Source: Shewanella oneidensis MR-1
GTDB lineage: Bacteria > Pseudomonadota > Gammaproteobacteria > Enterobacterales > Shewanellaceae
DNA: 64,000 nucleotides
Reading direction: 5' to 3'
Assembly (NCBI RefSeq): GCF_000146165.2
Contig: NC_004347.2
Coordinates: forward strand, 1,426,001-1,490,000
The position numbers and the translations under genes are program-made. How positions within the stretch are numbered: position 1 is the first letter of the stretch; the number at the start of each line of letters is the position of its first letter. Positions 9,568 through 18,569 of this stretch are shown piece by piece. The notes beneath the pieces are model-generated. The model was not told the origin of the DNA, made no database searches, and was given only the letters and a program-made list of their open reading frames with translations.

Positions 9568-10128
9568 ATGGCCAATATTTTGATCATCGCCGGTGATTTT
9601 GTTGAAGATTATGAGTTAATGGTGCCGTTTCAAGCCTTACAAATGGTGGGACACAGTGTCACTGTCGTTTGCCCAGATAAAGTGGCGGGACAAACCATTA
9701 AAACTGCGATCCATGACTTTGAAGGCGATCAAACCTATACCGAAAAACCGGGCCACTTGTTTGCGCTTAATGGCAATTTTGCAGGCGCTAACGCGAGTGA
9801 TTTTGATGCACTGCTGCTTCCCGGTGGTAGGGCGCCTGAGTATTTACGCCTAAATCCTGCCGTGATTGCCCTTGTTGCAGATTTTTCGGCGCAGGATAAA
9901 CCGATTGCGGCTATTTGCCATGGAGCACAGTTACTGACGGCGGCCGATGTGGTTCGCGGTAAAAAAGTATCAGCTTATCCTGCTTGTGCACCTGAAGTGA
10001 AACAAGCTGGCGCCGAATATTGTGATATTGAAGTCACGGCGGCGATTACCGATGGCAAATTAGTTACCGCGCCCGCATGGCCTGCGCATCCCGCATGGTT
10101 GGCGCAGTTTAACAAGTTATTGAATTAA
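9568..10128 (+). CDS. DJ-1/PfpI family protein
   Basis: The 186-residue cytosolic protein has the DJ-1/PfpI fold. The nucleophile elbow is at [10 protein letters not shown] (Cys about residue 117, followed by His), and the acidic partner is in GDFVEDYEL (Glu about residue 12). Members act as glyoxalase/deglycase-like enzymes or chaperones, and some as peptidases; the exact reaction here is open. AAAGGAG lies upstream of the ATG. The gene appears to be monocistronic, starting 115 bases after the yqiK terminator. Confidence 0.92.
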   Translation: MANILIIAGDFVEDYELMVPFQALQMVGHSVTVVCPDKVAGQTIKTAIHDFEGDQTYTEKPGHLFALNGNFAGANASDFDALLLPGGRAPEYLRLNPAVIALVADFSAQDKPIAAICHGAQLLTAADVVRGKKVSAYPACAPEVKQAGAEYCDIEVTAAITDGKLVTAPAWPAHPAWLAQFNKLLN

Positions 10129-10228
10129 AAATACTCATCCCGTGTAATTTATGGCATAACAGTTCGGGTCGGGCTTAAGTGGTTTAACACTTAAGTTGAG
10201 CGCAATAGCTTGCTAGGGGAGTCATATT

Positions 10229-10537
10229 GTGTGTGAAATTTATTCCGGTGCTGAACCTGAACTGTTTGAGCTTAAAACCCGCTCTATTCGTATCGATGGT
10301 GTGGTGACGAGCGTGCGCCTCGAGGCGATTTTTTGGCAGATTATTGAAGAGATTGCCGAGGACGCAGAACTCAGTGTGGCGGTGTTTTTAACTCGAATTT
10401 ACCGCGAGGTGTTAGCGCGCCAAGGAGAGGTGGCCAATTTTGCCTCTTTACTGCGGGTTGCCTGCACAACCCATCTTAATCAAGGCCAGCGCTTGGTGCT
10501 TAAACCTAAGATGGTTGTAAATGCTAAATCATCGTAA
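10229..10537 (+). CDS. Ribbon-helix-helix domain protein
   Basis: The 102-residue protein from a GTG start begins MCEIYSGAEPELFELKTRSIRIDGVVTSVRLEAIFW. The TRSIRIDGVVTSVRLE...W...EEIA pattern matches the ribbon-helix-helix family PF13467 (RHH_4), small proteins often annotated next to arylsulfate sulfotransferase domains. A RHH fold suggests DNA binding as a dimer, but no target is evident. There is a GGGGAG site 8-13 bases upstream. It stands alone between the PfpI gene and a convergent DUF2913 gene. Confidence 0.82.
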   Translation: MCEIYSGAEPELFELKTRSIRIDGVVTSVRLEAIFWQIIEEIAEDAELSVAVFLTRIYREVLARQGEVANFASLLRVACTTHLNQGQRLVLKPKMVVNAKSS

Positions 10538-10696
10538 AGCTAACTCCATGATTTGCAAATACGCTTAGCTCGCCAAGCTTTAAGCTCTACAATCGCTTAG
10601 GTGAGCGAGCTACGTGGTTAAAGCGCTACATCTTGCCCGGTTATTCTCAAAATAGTTGGTAGCGCCGCCTTACTCTTCAACCAGCTTTATAAGCAA

Positions 10697-11332
10697 TTAA
10701 ACCAAGAGTAGGCACAAGGCCGGTTGCTGATTGTGAGGATAAATTCGATAGGTTTTATGGTGTTTGATAAGGCTCGTTTTCTTATTGCCTTGGCTAACAA
10801 GCAATCCATGGGAAAGGGCGATTTTCGCCAATAACTGCTCATCGGCACGGACATATAAGTTGATGGGTTTGATGAGCTGCTTATCTTGAATATGCTGGGT
10901 AAATTCTTTTACATCAATGACTAAACTAGATTGACCATCGCCATCTAACTTCAGTTTTGTGTTAATTTCGGTATCGGTAAACACTAACCACTCGCGCTCA
11001 GTTAACTCGGCAATCATGGCATTTAAGGCTGAGCCTAATTCGAGTGGCGAATTCTCAACAGTTTGATATTGATAAACGATTCTCTCCAATAACCGCTTAA
11101 GTTCGGCGCCAGCCCCTTGGCTACGGGCCATACGGATCCACGCGGTCAGATCCTCGGCAACCAATTTTGAAAAGCGTTTTTCTTTTAGGGCTTCAACCAT
11201 CCAGTTGCATAAAAAATGGCTTTCCTGAGCGGGGGTGCGTTGGGCTTTTTTGGCTTGAGCTGAAGTGGTTAAATCGGCAAGCCCTGCTAGCGCGAGTTCG
11301 AGTATGGCTTGATTATAGGTTTGAGAATTCAT
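10697..11332 (-). CDS. DUF2913 family protein
   Basis: The preferred start is ATG 11332 (MNSQTYNQAILELALAGLADL), with GGAG 5-8 bases upstream, giving 211 residues. The open frame extends further upstream to 11455, but that extension is low-quality and less likely. The sequence resembles DUF2913 proteins of Vibrio and Shewanella: a helical N-terminus, an HFLCNWMVEALK motif and a C-terminal HKTYRIYP segment. It has no signal peptide, and no function is known. The peroxiredoxin-like gene lies upstream on the same strand. Confidence 0.83.
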   Translation of the reverse strand: MNSQTYNQAILELALAGLADLTTSAQAKKAQRTPAQESHFLCNWMVEALKEKRFSKLVAEDLTAWIRMARSQGAGAELKRLLERIVYQYQTVENSPLELGSALNAMIAELTEREWLVFTDTEINTKLKLDGDGQSSLVIDVKEFTQHIQDKQLIKPINLYVRADEQLLAKIALSHGLLVSQGNKKTSLIKHHKTYRIYPHNQQPALCLLLV

Positions 11333-11463
11333 TGTGGCTCCGCCGCAGGCTAAAGGGATTGATCTGATTAAACTTGGGCGATGTTCATTGCGGCGGAAGT
11401 AGTTTAGCAAAGCAGCCGCTAAATCGATAACGATTCTTACCAACTGCAATGCCATCTTGCGGT

Positions 11464-12111
11464 TTATTCTGGCGAGCCGACTAAACTTGCTGCGGTGAGA
11501 ATCAACTTAGGCGCGGGTCTAACCTTGTAGTTAGGGTTTATGTACTGAAAGTGAATTAATCCTTTTTTATCAGCAATATAAATAGCGGGCACTGGCAGCA
11601 CTAATCCTTTATCGCCTTCGGGCGTTGTCCAAAGAGGATTCTCCAGTTGTAAACGATTGGTATAGGATTCGGTGACTTGTTTGCTGGTGTAAAACGCGAG
11701 TCCAAAGGCTTGTGATGCAAGCATTTTTTCATCTGAAAGTAATAAGTATTTCAGCTCATTTTTGGCCGAAGACGCCTTAAGCTGCGCGGGCGTATCTGGA
11801 GAAATTCCTACTAACTGAAAGCCCATTTCAATGAGTTTTGGCTCGATCGCCTTTAATTGTCCCATTTGGTTATTGCAAAACGGGCACCAGCCGCCACGGT
11901 AAAAGAAGAAAATCGTTGGTTTTTGTGCCGTTAATTTAACTAAATCAACATTTTGGCCATTCATGTCTTGCAACGTGATTGCTGGGATTTGCTCGCCATT
12001 GAGTAGTGGGCTAACCGAATATTCATCTTTAGCGATAGTTTGAGCGAGCGTGCTAAAACTGCCGAGTAGTAGGCTGATGGTCAGTAAAAAGCGCTGTAGT
12101 AGGGACAGCAT
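11464..12111 (-). CDS. Exported peroxiredoxin/thioredoxin-fold protein (AhpC/TSA type)
   Basis: The 215-residue protein has a clear signal peptide (MLSLLQRFLLTISLLLGSFSTLAQ). A thioredoxin fold follows, with FFYRGGWCPFCNNQMGQL at about residues 69-86. The CPFC pair is the expected peroxidatic/resolving or thiol-redox site of the AhpC/TSA-like group; RGGWCPFC is typical of the peroxiredoxin-like subfamily. It probably acts in the periplasm on peroxides or thiols. The stop lies just inside the upstream extension of the DUF2913 frame. It is apparently transcribed from its own promoter. Confidence 0.88.
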   Translation of the reverse strand: MLSLLQRFLLTISLLLGSFSTLAQTIAKDEYSVSPLLNGEQIPAITLQDMNGQNVDLVKLTAQKPTIFFFYRGGWCPFCNNQMGQLKAIEPKLIEMGFQLVGISPDTPAQLKASSAKNELKYLLLSDEKMLASQAFGLAFYTSKQVTESYTNRLQLENPLWTTPEGDKGLVLPVPAIYIADKKGLIHFQYINPNYKVRPAPKLILTAASLVGSPE

Positions 12112-12458
12112 AAGTAATCTCTCTTTGTTATGGGTTATTCTATTAATTCAAGCGATTGGCTTTGGTTTGCACGCTTGTTGGGTCGTGAATGGGAATGACA
12201 GCTATAAGAACGGCGAATGCTGCAATTTATTGCAGTGTGTATCTAGATTTCGTTGTGTTTTTAAAGCAATGTTACTCATCACCCACGAGCTCGTTTTGAG
12301 TCTCATATGAGTCAATGGTGTGAGCCGATAACGTGGGCTAATTGAGTGAGCTAATTAACTGCGCGATGGTGGGGCGCTGAATGCGAAAGTGATAGTATTG
12401 CCACTGCCTTGAAAGGCTGAAGTGATGTTTGGTAATTTTTTCAATAGGAAAGCTGTTA
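12112..12458. other. Intergenic region without a recognisable gene
   Basis: About 350 bases between two divergent genes. A short plus-strand open frame overlaps the peroxiredoxin gene but has no ribosome site or recognisable product. No convincing operator or RNA structure was seen; promoters for both flanking genes are presumably here. Confidence 0.6.
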
Positions 12459-13385
12459 ATGGATAAGGGATTATTTAACGCATTAAAGAAAGTCTATGCT
12501 AAAAAGGTGTACCGAAAAGACGAGCATGGTTATCAACAAAGAATCGATAATGGCGATGTGTTTGATGTCGATACGGGAACTTATTTCTACTCCTATCAAG
12601 GCCTCTCTGCCGCCGAAATCGCATTGATTGAACAGAGTGGCTATCCGGTCAACGACAGGGTTAACCTGAGTCATGATGATGTGGTGCTCGGCTATAAAGC
12701 GATTCTAAAGCAGCCGAATCTTTCTCTCGAAAATTTACTGGCGGCCTATTTATGTGGTTTTTCAAGCTTCCCCCGCGGTCGACAGCCAATACTCAGCTAT
12801 CTGTTTGCGAAGGCGCTACCAGAACATTCGATGGCAACCGATAGTGACATTTGTCCTGTGTGTTCCATCAAGCGCGTTAACTGGATTGAGCAAGGGCAAG
12901 AAATCTTTTCCTGTTACACTGGCAGTGTGTGGAACGAGCGGTGGGCGCACAACCTCATAGAATTACAAGAGTTTTGTACACTATCGCCTTGTAAACCAAG
13001 CGCTGAGGATGTGGTCATCTTCAGTGCTTTAATTGAAGCTATCCGTCAGGCTCCTTTAGATGAAACACCCGGAAAACTCGAGCAAAGAGTGAAGAAAGCC
13101 AAGATTATCCCCAAATTTAATAAGTATAGTTTCCGTGGCCAACTGATGGTGTTAGCAGAGCTTGGCATCATGCCAAATTCCTATGTTGCGCCGCTTTATG
13201 AAGCATTTACGCCATTTGAAGCGATCTGCAATATCAAATATCCCGGCAGTATCCGCTCTGACATTATCTTACCACTTGCGGGCTGGTGCGGAGAAAATCC
13301 CATTGATGAACAAAGGCTTAAGCAATTATTTGGTGTTTTACGAATAAGTGATCATCCTCAGTTCCGTGGGCTAAGTATTGAGTAA
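12459..13385 (+). CDS. Protein of unknown function with a CPVC motif
   Basis: The 308-residue soluble protein starts at ATG 12459 (MDKGLFNALKKVYAKKVYRKDEHGYQQ), with AGGAAAG 7 bases upstream; an in-frame start at 12429 lacks a ribosome site. I do not recognise the family. Visible features are a basic N-terminus, a CPVC pair (ATDSDICPVCSIKRVNW, about residues 132-135) that could bind zinc or be redox active, and a Gly-Trp-Cys-Gly near the C-terminus. No membrane segment is present. It is convergent with the helicase gene and shares its terminator. Codon use looks like its neighbours. Confidence 0.75.
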   Translation: MDKGLFNALKKVYAKKVYRKDEHGYQQRIDNGDVFDVDTGTYFYSYQGLSAAEIALIEQSGYPVNDRVNLSHDDVVLGYKAILKQPNLSLENLLAAYLCGFSSFPRGRQPILSYLFAKALPEHSMATDSDICPVCSIKRVNWIEQGQEIFSCYTGSVWNERWAHNLIELQEFCTLSPCKPSAEDVVIFSALIEAIRQAPLDETPGKLEQRVKKAKIIPKFNKYSFRGQLMVLAELGIMPNSYVAPLYEAFTPFEAICNIKYPGSIRSDIILPLAGWCGENPIDEQRLKQLFGVLRISDHPQFRGLSIE

Positions 13386-13491
13386 ATGAGGCCTGCTGAT
13401 TTAGTCCGTTTAGAGGTTGGACTGAGATAAGCCATCTTTGAGAGAGTCGCTCATATAGCCTATGGCTTGTAGCTCATGAATTCGGCTCAAT

Positions 13492-13518
13492 AAAAAAGCG
13501 TCCCTTGGGACGCTTTTT
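13492..13518. terminator. Bidirectional terminator between convergent genes
   Basis: AAAAAGCGTCCC-TT-GGGACGCTTTTT. This perfect stem with flanking A and T tracts serves both the plus-strand gene ending at 13385 and the helicase gene on the minus strand. Confidence 0.92.
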
Positions 13519-13568
13519 GCTTTTATAGCGAGACTGATAGGCGAAGCGGTATCGCCTATGTCATGTGT

Positions 13569-14870
13569 TTATTTTAGCTTTTTCGCTTTGCTTGGTGCTT
13601 GGCCAACTTTCATTTTAACGCGGCGGCCCTGCATGCTTTTCTCGGCAATCATTTGCTCGCTAACATTGTCCTGTCGCTGTTGTTTCTTAGCGAAACTGCG
13701 GCGGGTTTGTAGCTGCTTTAACAGCAAGTCACGGCTACCGACCTCATATCCAGGTACGGTAATGCGGCGAATTTTTTGGCCGATGAGTTTTTCAATATCC
13801 GCAAGGGTGCGTTCTTCTTCACGGCTTACAAATGAGATTGCCACGCCACTTTTACCTGCTCGACCTGTACGGCCGATACGGTGAACATAATCTTCGGCAA
13901 GGAAGGGTAAGTCGAAGTTCACCACATACTCAAGACTGGGAATGTCTAAACCGCGGGCGGCCACTTCGGTCGCGACTAATACGCGCACTTTACCGGACAC
14001 AAACTCACGCAGCGCACGGCGACGGCTACCTTGGGCCTTTTCACCGTGTACCACTTCAGAGGGAATACCGTCTAAGTTTAATTCTTTAACCAGAGTATCC
14101 GCCGCATCGCGGGTCGCGGTAAAGACCAACACTTGTTGCCAGTTCTTTTTACCAATCAACTCAGATAACAGCTCGCGTTTACGACGCTGCTCTACCGGAT
14201 AAACCACTTGGCTTACAGTATCGGCGGTGGTGTTTTGTTTATCGGCGCTGATCACTTGGGGTTTGATCATCATCTCATTGGCCAGTTTTTTCACTGCGCT
14301 GGAGAAGGTGGCCGAAAACAGTAGGTTTTGACGCTTCTTATTGACCGCTTGGAGGATTTTTTGGATGTCGGCACTAAAGCCCATATCCAGCATGCGATCG
14401 GCTTCATCGAGGACTAAAAAGTCAACGCTAGACAGACTTAAGTTACAGGCGGTGAGGTGTTCGAGTAAACGGCCTGGGGTCGCGACAATAATATCGGCGC
14501 CGCGTTTTAACTTTTGGGCTTGAGTCTCAACCTTTACGCCGCCGTAAATCGTTAATACGCTGAAATTTAAATACTTGCTGTAGGCTTCAACGTTTTCCGC
14601 TACTTGGGCGGCCAGTTCGCGTGTTGGGGTGAGGATGAGTACCCGGGTATTAGATTTTAAGGTCTCGCTTGGGTTTTCAACCATTTTTTGCAGTATCGGC
14701 AGTGCGAAGGCGGCGGTTTTACCCGTGCCAGTTTGCGCGCTGGCGAGCACATCTTGGCCGCGGCGGATGGCGGGGATCGCTTGCTGCTGAATCGGTGTCA
14801 TTTTTTGATAACCGCAATCTGAGATAGCGCGTAAAATCTCGGGGCAAAAACTAAAAGATTCAAATCTCAT
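13569..14870 (-). CDS. DEAD-box RNA helicase, RhlE type
   Basis: The 433-residue protein has all DEAD-box motifs in order: the F/Q motif (FSFCPEILRAI...TPIQQQAIP), Walker A ASAQTGTGKT (about 46-55), PTRELA, TPGRL, DEAD (about 152-155), SAT, then the helicase C domain with ARGLDIP and HRIGRTGRAG. The C-terminus is short and basic, consistent with RNA binding. It remodels RNA in ribosome assembly or decay. RhlE and SrmB families are close; the short tail favours RhlE-like. AGGAA precedes the ATG. A 314-base leader lies upstream. Confidence 0.93.
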   Translation of the reverse strand: MRFESFSFCPEILRAISDCGYQKMTPIQQQAIPAIRRGQDVLASAQTGTGKTAAFALPILQKMVENPSETLKSNTRVLILTPTRELAAQVAENVEAYSKYLNFSVLTIYGGVKVETQAQKLKRGADIIVATPGRLLEHLTACNLSLSSVDFLVLDEADRMLDMGFSADIQKILQAVNKKRQNLLFSATFSSAVKKLANEMMIKPQVISADKQNTTADTVSQVVYPVEQRRKRELLSELIGKKNWQQVLVFTATRDAADTLVKELNLDGIPSEVVHGEKAQGSRRRALREFVSGKVRVLVATEVAARGLDIPSLEYVVNFDLPFLAEDYVHRIGRTGRAGKSGVAISFVSREEERTLADIEKLIGQKIRRITVPGYEVGSRDLLLKQLQTRRSFAKKQQRQDNVSEQMIAEKSMQGRRVKMKVGQAPSKAKKLK

Positions 14871-15184
14871 TTTGGATTCCTGTCATTCACTAATTCAATC
14901 ATTCAAGCGCCTCACCCTATTACAGATACTTTTACCGTAAAGTCTCCTGTCATGGGGGAACGTTAACGCACTTGTTTGTGCCTTTCTAACGCTTAACGGT
15001 CAGAAAAATGGCGGGCGCGGAGTATAGCAAAATTTTCGGTTAAAACCTGTACTTTTTAACCCTTTGGCGGTTTATGCCGATATTGCTGCTGTTTTGCTGA
15101 TAATCAGAGGATTAATTAAGGCGTGGATTGGCTTGGATAAAGGATACCGCGCCATTGTTTGTCGACAATAGCGCGGCATTACCG
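14871..15184. other. Intergenic region upstream of the helicase, with a hairpin near 15147-15176
   Basis: The hairpin CCGCGCCATTGT-TTGTCG-ACAATAGCGCGG has one stem mismatch and lies just beyond the stop of the chemoreceptor gene. It is a likely terminator for that gene, though it lacks a strong T-run on the minus strand. The rest of the spacer should hold the helicase promoter and leader; no further structure is supported. Confidence 0.6.
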
Positions 15185-16747
15185 TTAGCCAAAGGCTCGG
15201 CGTAGGCCAAGTGCCTTTTCTGCGTTGTGTTTTAAATGATTAGCGGCATCGCCAATCTGATGCGTTGCCGCGAGGTTTTCACTGCTACTTTGGGTGATGA
15301 AATGGATATTGTTGGTGATTTCATGCACCACTTGGCGCTGCTGATCGGCGGCCACCGCATTTTGCTGAGCAAAGGTGTGGATCTCGCTGACTTCTTGGTA
15401 AATAGTGTTAACGTTTTCGGCGGAGGTTTGAATGTCGTTAGCGCACCGCTCTGCATGTTGGCGGCTTTGCTCCATTTCCTTTGCCCACGCATTTAACATG
15501 CTGAACATCTTATCGACACTCTGCGAAATACTGTTGGTTGATAATTGAGTGCGGCTCGATAGGGCGCGCACTTCATCGGCCACCACCGCAAAGCCTCGTC
15601 CTTGTTCACCCGCCCTAGCGGCTTCAATGGCGGCATTGAGGGCAAGCAGGTTAGTTTGCTCGGCAATAGAATCGATCTCACCCATGGCACTGGCAACTCG
15701 TTCAGCTTCTTGATTAAGCAGATTGGCATTATTAGCGGCATCGGCGACGGATTTAGCCAGCTGTTCGACCTTTTGGGTATTAGCCTTCATATTCGCGCTG
15801 CTCTTTAGGCAGAGTTCATAGGCGGTATTAATGCTGGTGGAGGTTCGTTGGGTGTTTTGAGCGACTTCGGTAATCGTCGAACTCATTTCTTCCATTGCAC
15901 TTGCCAGTTGCTCGAGCTGGTTTTTCTCTTGATCTAGGCTGGCATAGGTTTGTTCTGTGGTGACCACAAGTTGATCGGCTATCGCATGCAATTGATTGGC
16001 TTGATCTTGAGTGCGGCCAAGTACGCCATTCATCTTGGCTTGTAATAAGATTAATTGAAAATCGAGAATCGATGAGGTATCGGCTCCAGCATAGATATAG
16101 CGACTAATCGAGTCGTATTTTGTTTGCATATCAATTAATTTTGCCGGAATACGAAAGGCCTCATCGTAGAAGATGGCTAAGTTAAGGCCCATTAAAATCG
16201 CGCCTGCAATAATCACACCCCAACCCCAAAAGTAACCCGCAATCAGTAATCCTGTCGAGGCGACAACGGCTGATACAGCACGTTTTTGCATCAAACTTAG
16301 TGGTTTGGGGATAGGTTTGTTGTGTAATAACCGGCGGTAAATCGCCGTGGCTTTAGATACATAGGCCGCCTGTGGCTGCAGACGCACCGACTGGTAACCA
16401 ACGATAGTACCATTCTCAAAGATAGGAGACACAAAGGCATCGACCCAATAAAAATCGCCATTTTTACAGCGATTTTTAACTATACCACGCCAAGATTGGC
16501 CCGATTTTAGCTTTTCCCACATCTCTTTAAAGGCGGCGCTGGGCATATCGGGGTGGCGTACTTTGTTGTGGGGATGCCCAATTAATTCGTCAGCACTGTA
16601 GCCTGAGACTTCTGCAAAGCGTTGGTTAACATAGGTAATAATCCCGCGAGTATTGGTTGTGGAAATTAATTCATCTTGAGGCGTTAGGCGGATTTCCTGT
16701 GCATTGCTGTGGGTAATTTTACTGCGGCTAGGGTTACTCAGGCTCAT
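15185..16747 (-). CDS. Methyl-accepting chemotaxis protein with N-terminal PAS domain (Aer-like)
   Basis: The 520-residue protein has an N-terminal PAS domain (about residues 20-135, with [16 protein letters not shown] and [14 protein letters not shown]). Two close membrane helices follow at about 155-200, then a cytoplasmic signalling domain with the hairpin tip motif [32 protein letters not shown] (about 360-390, recognised by its central residues). This is the Aer plan, in which PAS binds FAD or another cofactor and senses redox or oxygen without a periplasmic domain. It signals to CheA/CheW. It is monocistronic, with a hairpin after the stop. Confidence 0.94.
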   Translation of the reverse strand: MSLSNPSRSKITHSNAQEIRLTPQDELISTTNTRGIITYVNQRFAEVSGYSADELIGHPHNKVRHPDMPSAAFKEMWEKLKSGQSWRGIVKNRCKNGDFYWVDAFVSPIFENGTIVGYQSVRLQPQAAYVSKATAIYRRLLHNKPIPKPLSLMQKRAVSAVVASTGLLIAGYFWGWGVIIAGAILMGLNLAIFYDEAFRIPAKLIDMQTKYDSISRYIYAGADTSSILDFQLILLQAKMNGVLGRTQDQANQLHAIADQLVVTTEQTYASLDQEKNQLEQLASAMEEMSSTITEVAQNTQRTSTSINTAYELCLKSSANMKANTQKVEQLAKSVADAANNANLLNQEAERVASAMGEIDSIAEQTNLLALNAAIEAARAGEQGRGFAVVADEVRALSSRTQLSTNSISQSVDKMFSMLNAWAKEMEQSRQHAERCANDIQTSAENVNTIYQEVSEIHTFAQQNAVAADQQRQVVHEITNNIHFITQSSSENLAATHQIGDAANHLKHNAEKALGLRRAFG

Positions 16748-17245
16748 TTAGTGTGTCCATTCAGGGCCGATGCTATGAATTAGGGTAAATGTAATGGTAA
16801 AGCTTGCGCCGACTCTCATTGGTGCCGGCTAGTTATGTGACAATGGTATCATTTTTGTGTGGGTGTTGGAGAGCGGTTTTTAGCGTTACCCATAAGAAAA
16901 GTAATGCATTTTTATTTTTCTAACTTTTTAAAAATATTAGTTTTTTTATTATGGTTTAAACGAGTGTTTATCCTGTCTATTGCCAAATTTAGTGTGATAT
17001 CTACTTTAGTGTTAGCGATTTTTTTCAGGAAAAATAACGCTAGATTCACAACGCGCCCTAAAATTTTTTACTAAGCTTTTTAACACATTGGGAGTATTGC
17101 TAAGTCATATGGGTTTACATGGTTTTTATTGGGCTTGCGCAAGACAAAAATGTTTTCAGATAGATAAGCTCGAGAGTTCTAAAGGTAAGACGATTAAGGG
17201 CTTTAGACCATTTACAAGGTAGTATTGGATTGCAAAAGGATTTTT
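16748..17245. other. AT-rich intergenic region
   Basis: About 500 bases between the divergent chemoreceptor and HD-GYP genes. A 71-codon open frame at 16859-17074 is AT-rich and hydrophobic, has no ribosome site or family resemblance, and is not called. No RNA gene or repeat was recognised. Confidence 0.5.
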
Positions 17246-18493
17246 ATGGCTAGAGCAGAGCCGAGAGAATTTACCCGTTATACATCCGGTCTTTCCCATT
17301 GGCGCAGATTGATTTTTAAGCGGTTATTTTGGTTTCTTGCCATTCTCTGTGTGCCTGTGTACATCACCAGTGTTTACCTTTGTATTGTTGCCAATTTATG
17401 GGGCATGGTGATTTTTGATACCATCGCGTATCTGTTTTTAATGTTATTGCTGTTGTACACGCATTTTTCAGATCGGATGCGTTTTGGCTGTGGATGCGTG
17501 CTTACCTACGCCATTGGCGTTGGGTTTCTTATTGCGATAGGACCGTCTGGGGCTGGGTTTTTCTGGTTATTTATTTTTCCTCCACTCAGTAGCATTTTTT
17601 TAGGTGCTAAGGCGAGTATCTATGCCCAAGTAATTAATGGGATAAGCTTAATTTTGATTGGTGTGGCTTATCATCTGGAGTGGCTGATGTGGCCTGTCAC
17701 TGAAGGTTATCACCTTGGTATTTGGGCTGTGGTCGCAATCAATTTTTTAGTGACCAATGCGATGGTTACCTTAACCGTGGCTTATCTGCTCGGTAAGTTA
17801 AGCTCTTCTCTTTATTCAACGTTGGCCTCTCGGCAAGCGACCGTGCTCGGCTTAGCAAAGCTTGCCGAGTATCGTGATAATGAAACTGGGGCGCATTTAT
17901 TAAGGATGCGGCAATACTCTAAAATGTTAGCGGCCCAGCGTATGTTGGCCGAAAATCCACCACCAGAGTTAGACGAAGATTTTATTCAAGACATTAGTCT
18001 CTCGGCAATTTTGCATGATATCGGCAAAGTGGGCATTGCCGATGCGATTTTGCTAAAGCCAGGTCGATTAACACCCGAAGAGTTCGAACAAATAAAAGCA
18101 CACCCCGTGATCGGTGGGCAGGTGCTAGCCAGTTTATTAGAATATGCTCCCCGATGTACGTTTATTACGATGGGGAGGGACATTGCTTCTGGCCACCATG
18201 AGAAATGGGATGGAAGTGGTTATCCACTCGGATTAAAAGAAGAAAATATCCCATTGTCGGCAAGGATAGTCGCACTTGTTGATGTGTATGATGCGTTAAC
18301 GTCACCACGCTGTTACAAGCGACCCTTTAGCCATGAAGAAGCACTCGCCTTGATCCTTGAGGGGCGTGCGAAACATTTTGACCCAGCCTTAGTCGATTGT
18401 TTTATGCAAATTCATACTGAGTTTGAGGTGTTGTCAAAAGCGTCGTTACATGATGATCCTCAGTTAACGGTGGCACAACCTAAAACGTTGTAA
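17246..18493 (+). CDS. HD-GYP domain protein with N-terminal membrane region
   Basis: Started at ATG 17246 (MARAEPREFTRYTSG) because AAAAGGA lies 6 bases upstream; a TTG 21 bases earlier is less likely. This gives 415 residues. Six or so membrane helices fill residues 25-200, and an HD-GYP domain follows. The HD motif is in AILHDIGKVGIADAIL (about 255-270) and the GYP motif in HHEKWDGSGYP (about 320-330), both intact. HD-GYP proteins hydrolyse cyclic di-GMP. The membrane part has no named domain I can place, so the input signal is unknown. Confidence 0.92.
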   Translation: MARAEPREFTRYTSGLSHWRRLIFKRLFWFLAILCVPVYITSVYLCIVANLWGMVIFDTIAYLFLMLLLLYTHFSDRMRFGCGCVLTYAIGVGFLIAIGPSGAGFFWLFIFPPLSSIFLGAKASIYAQVINGISLILIGVAYHLEWLMWPVTEGYHLGIWAVVAINFLVTNAMVTLTVAYLLGKLSSSLYSTLASRQATVLGLAKLAEYRDNETGAHLLRMRQYSKMLAAQRMLAENPPPELDEDFIQDISLSAILHDIGKVGIADAILLKPGRLTPEEFEQIKAHPVIGGQVLASLLEYAPRCTFITMGRDIASGHHEKWDGSGYPLGLKEENIPLSARIVALVDVYDALTSPRCYKRPFSHEEALALILEGRAKHFDPALVDCFMQIHTEFEVLSKASLHDDPQLTVAQPKTL

Positions 18494-18516
18494 CCTCAAT
18501 ACGCTAAAACAATAAA

Positions 18517-18537
18517 CCCAAGACTGATTGTCTTGGG
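18517..18537 (-). terminator. Terminator between convergent HD-GYP and aminopeptidase P genes
   Basis: CCCAAGAC-TGATT-GTCTTGGG. Read on the minus strand it is followed by TTTATTGTTTT, so it best serves the aminopeptidase gene, but it could act in both directions. Confidence 0.82.
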
Positions 18538-18569
18538 CTTATGTGGTTTGGGTTTTTAACGATGAGTGA

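Noticed and set aside
12050..12310. 86-codon frame upstream of the CPVC protein
   Set aside because: Partly antisense to the peroxiredoxin signal peptide; composition does not look coding.
16859..17074. 71-codon frame in the spacer before the HD-GYP gene
   Set aside because: AT-rich, hydrophobic by composition, GTG start without ribosome site, no family resemblance.
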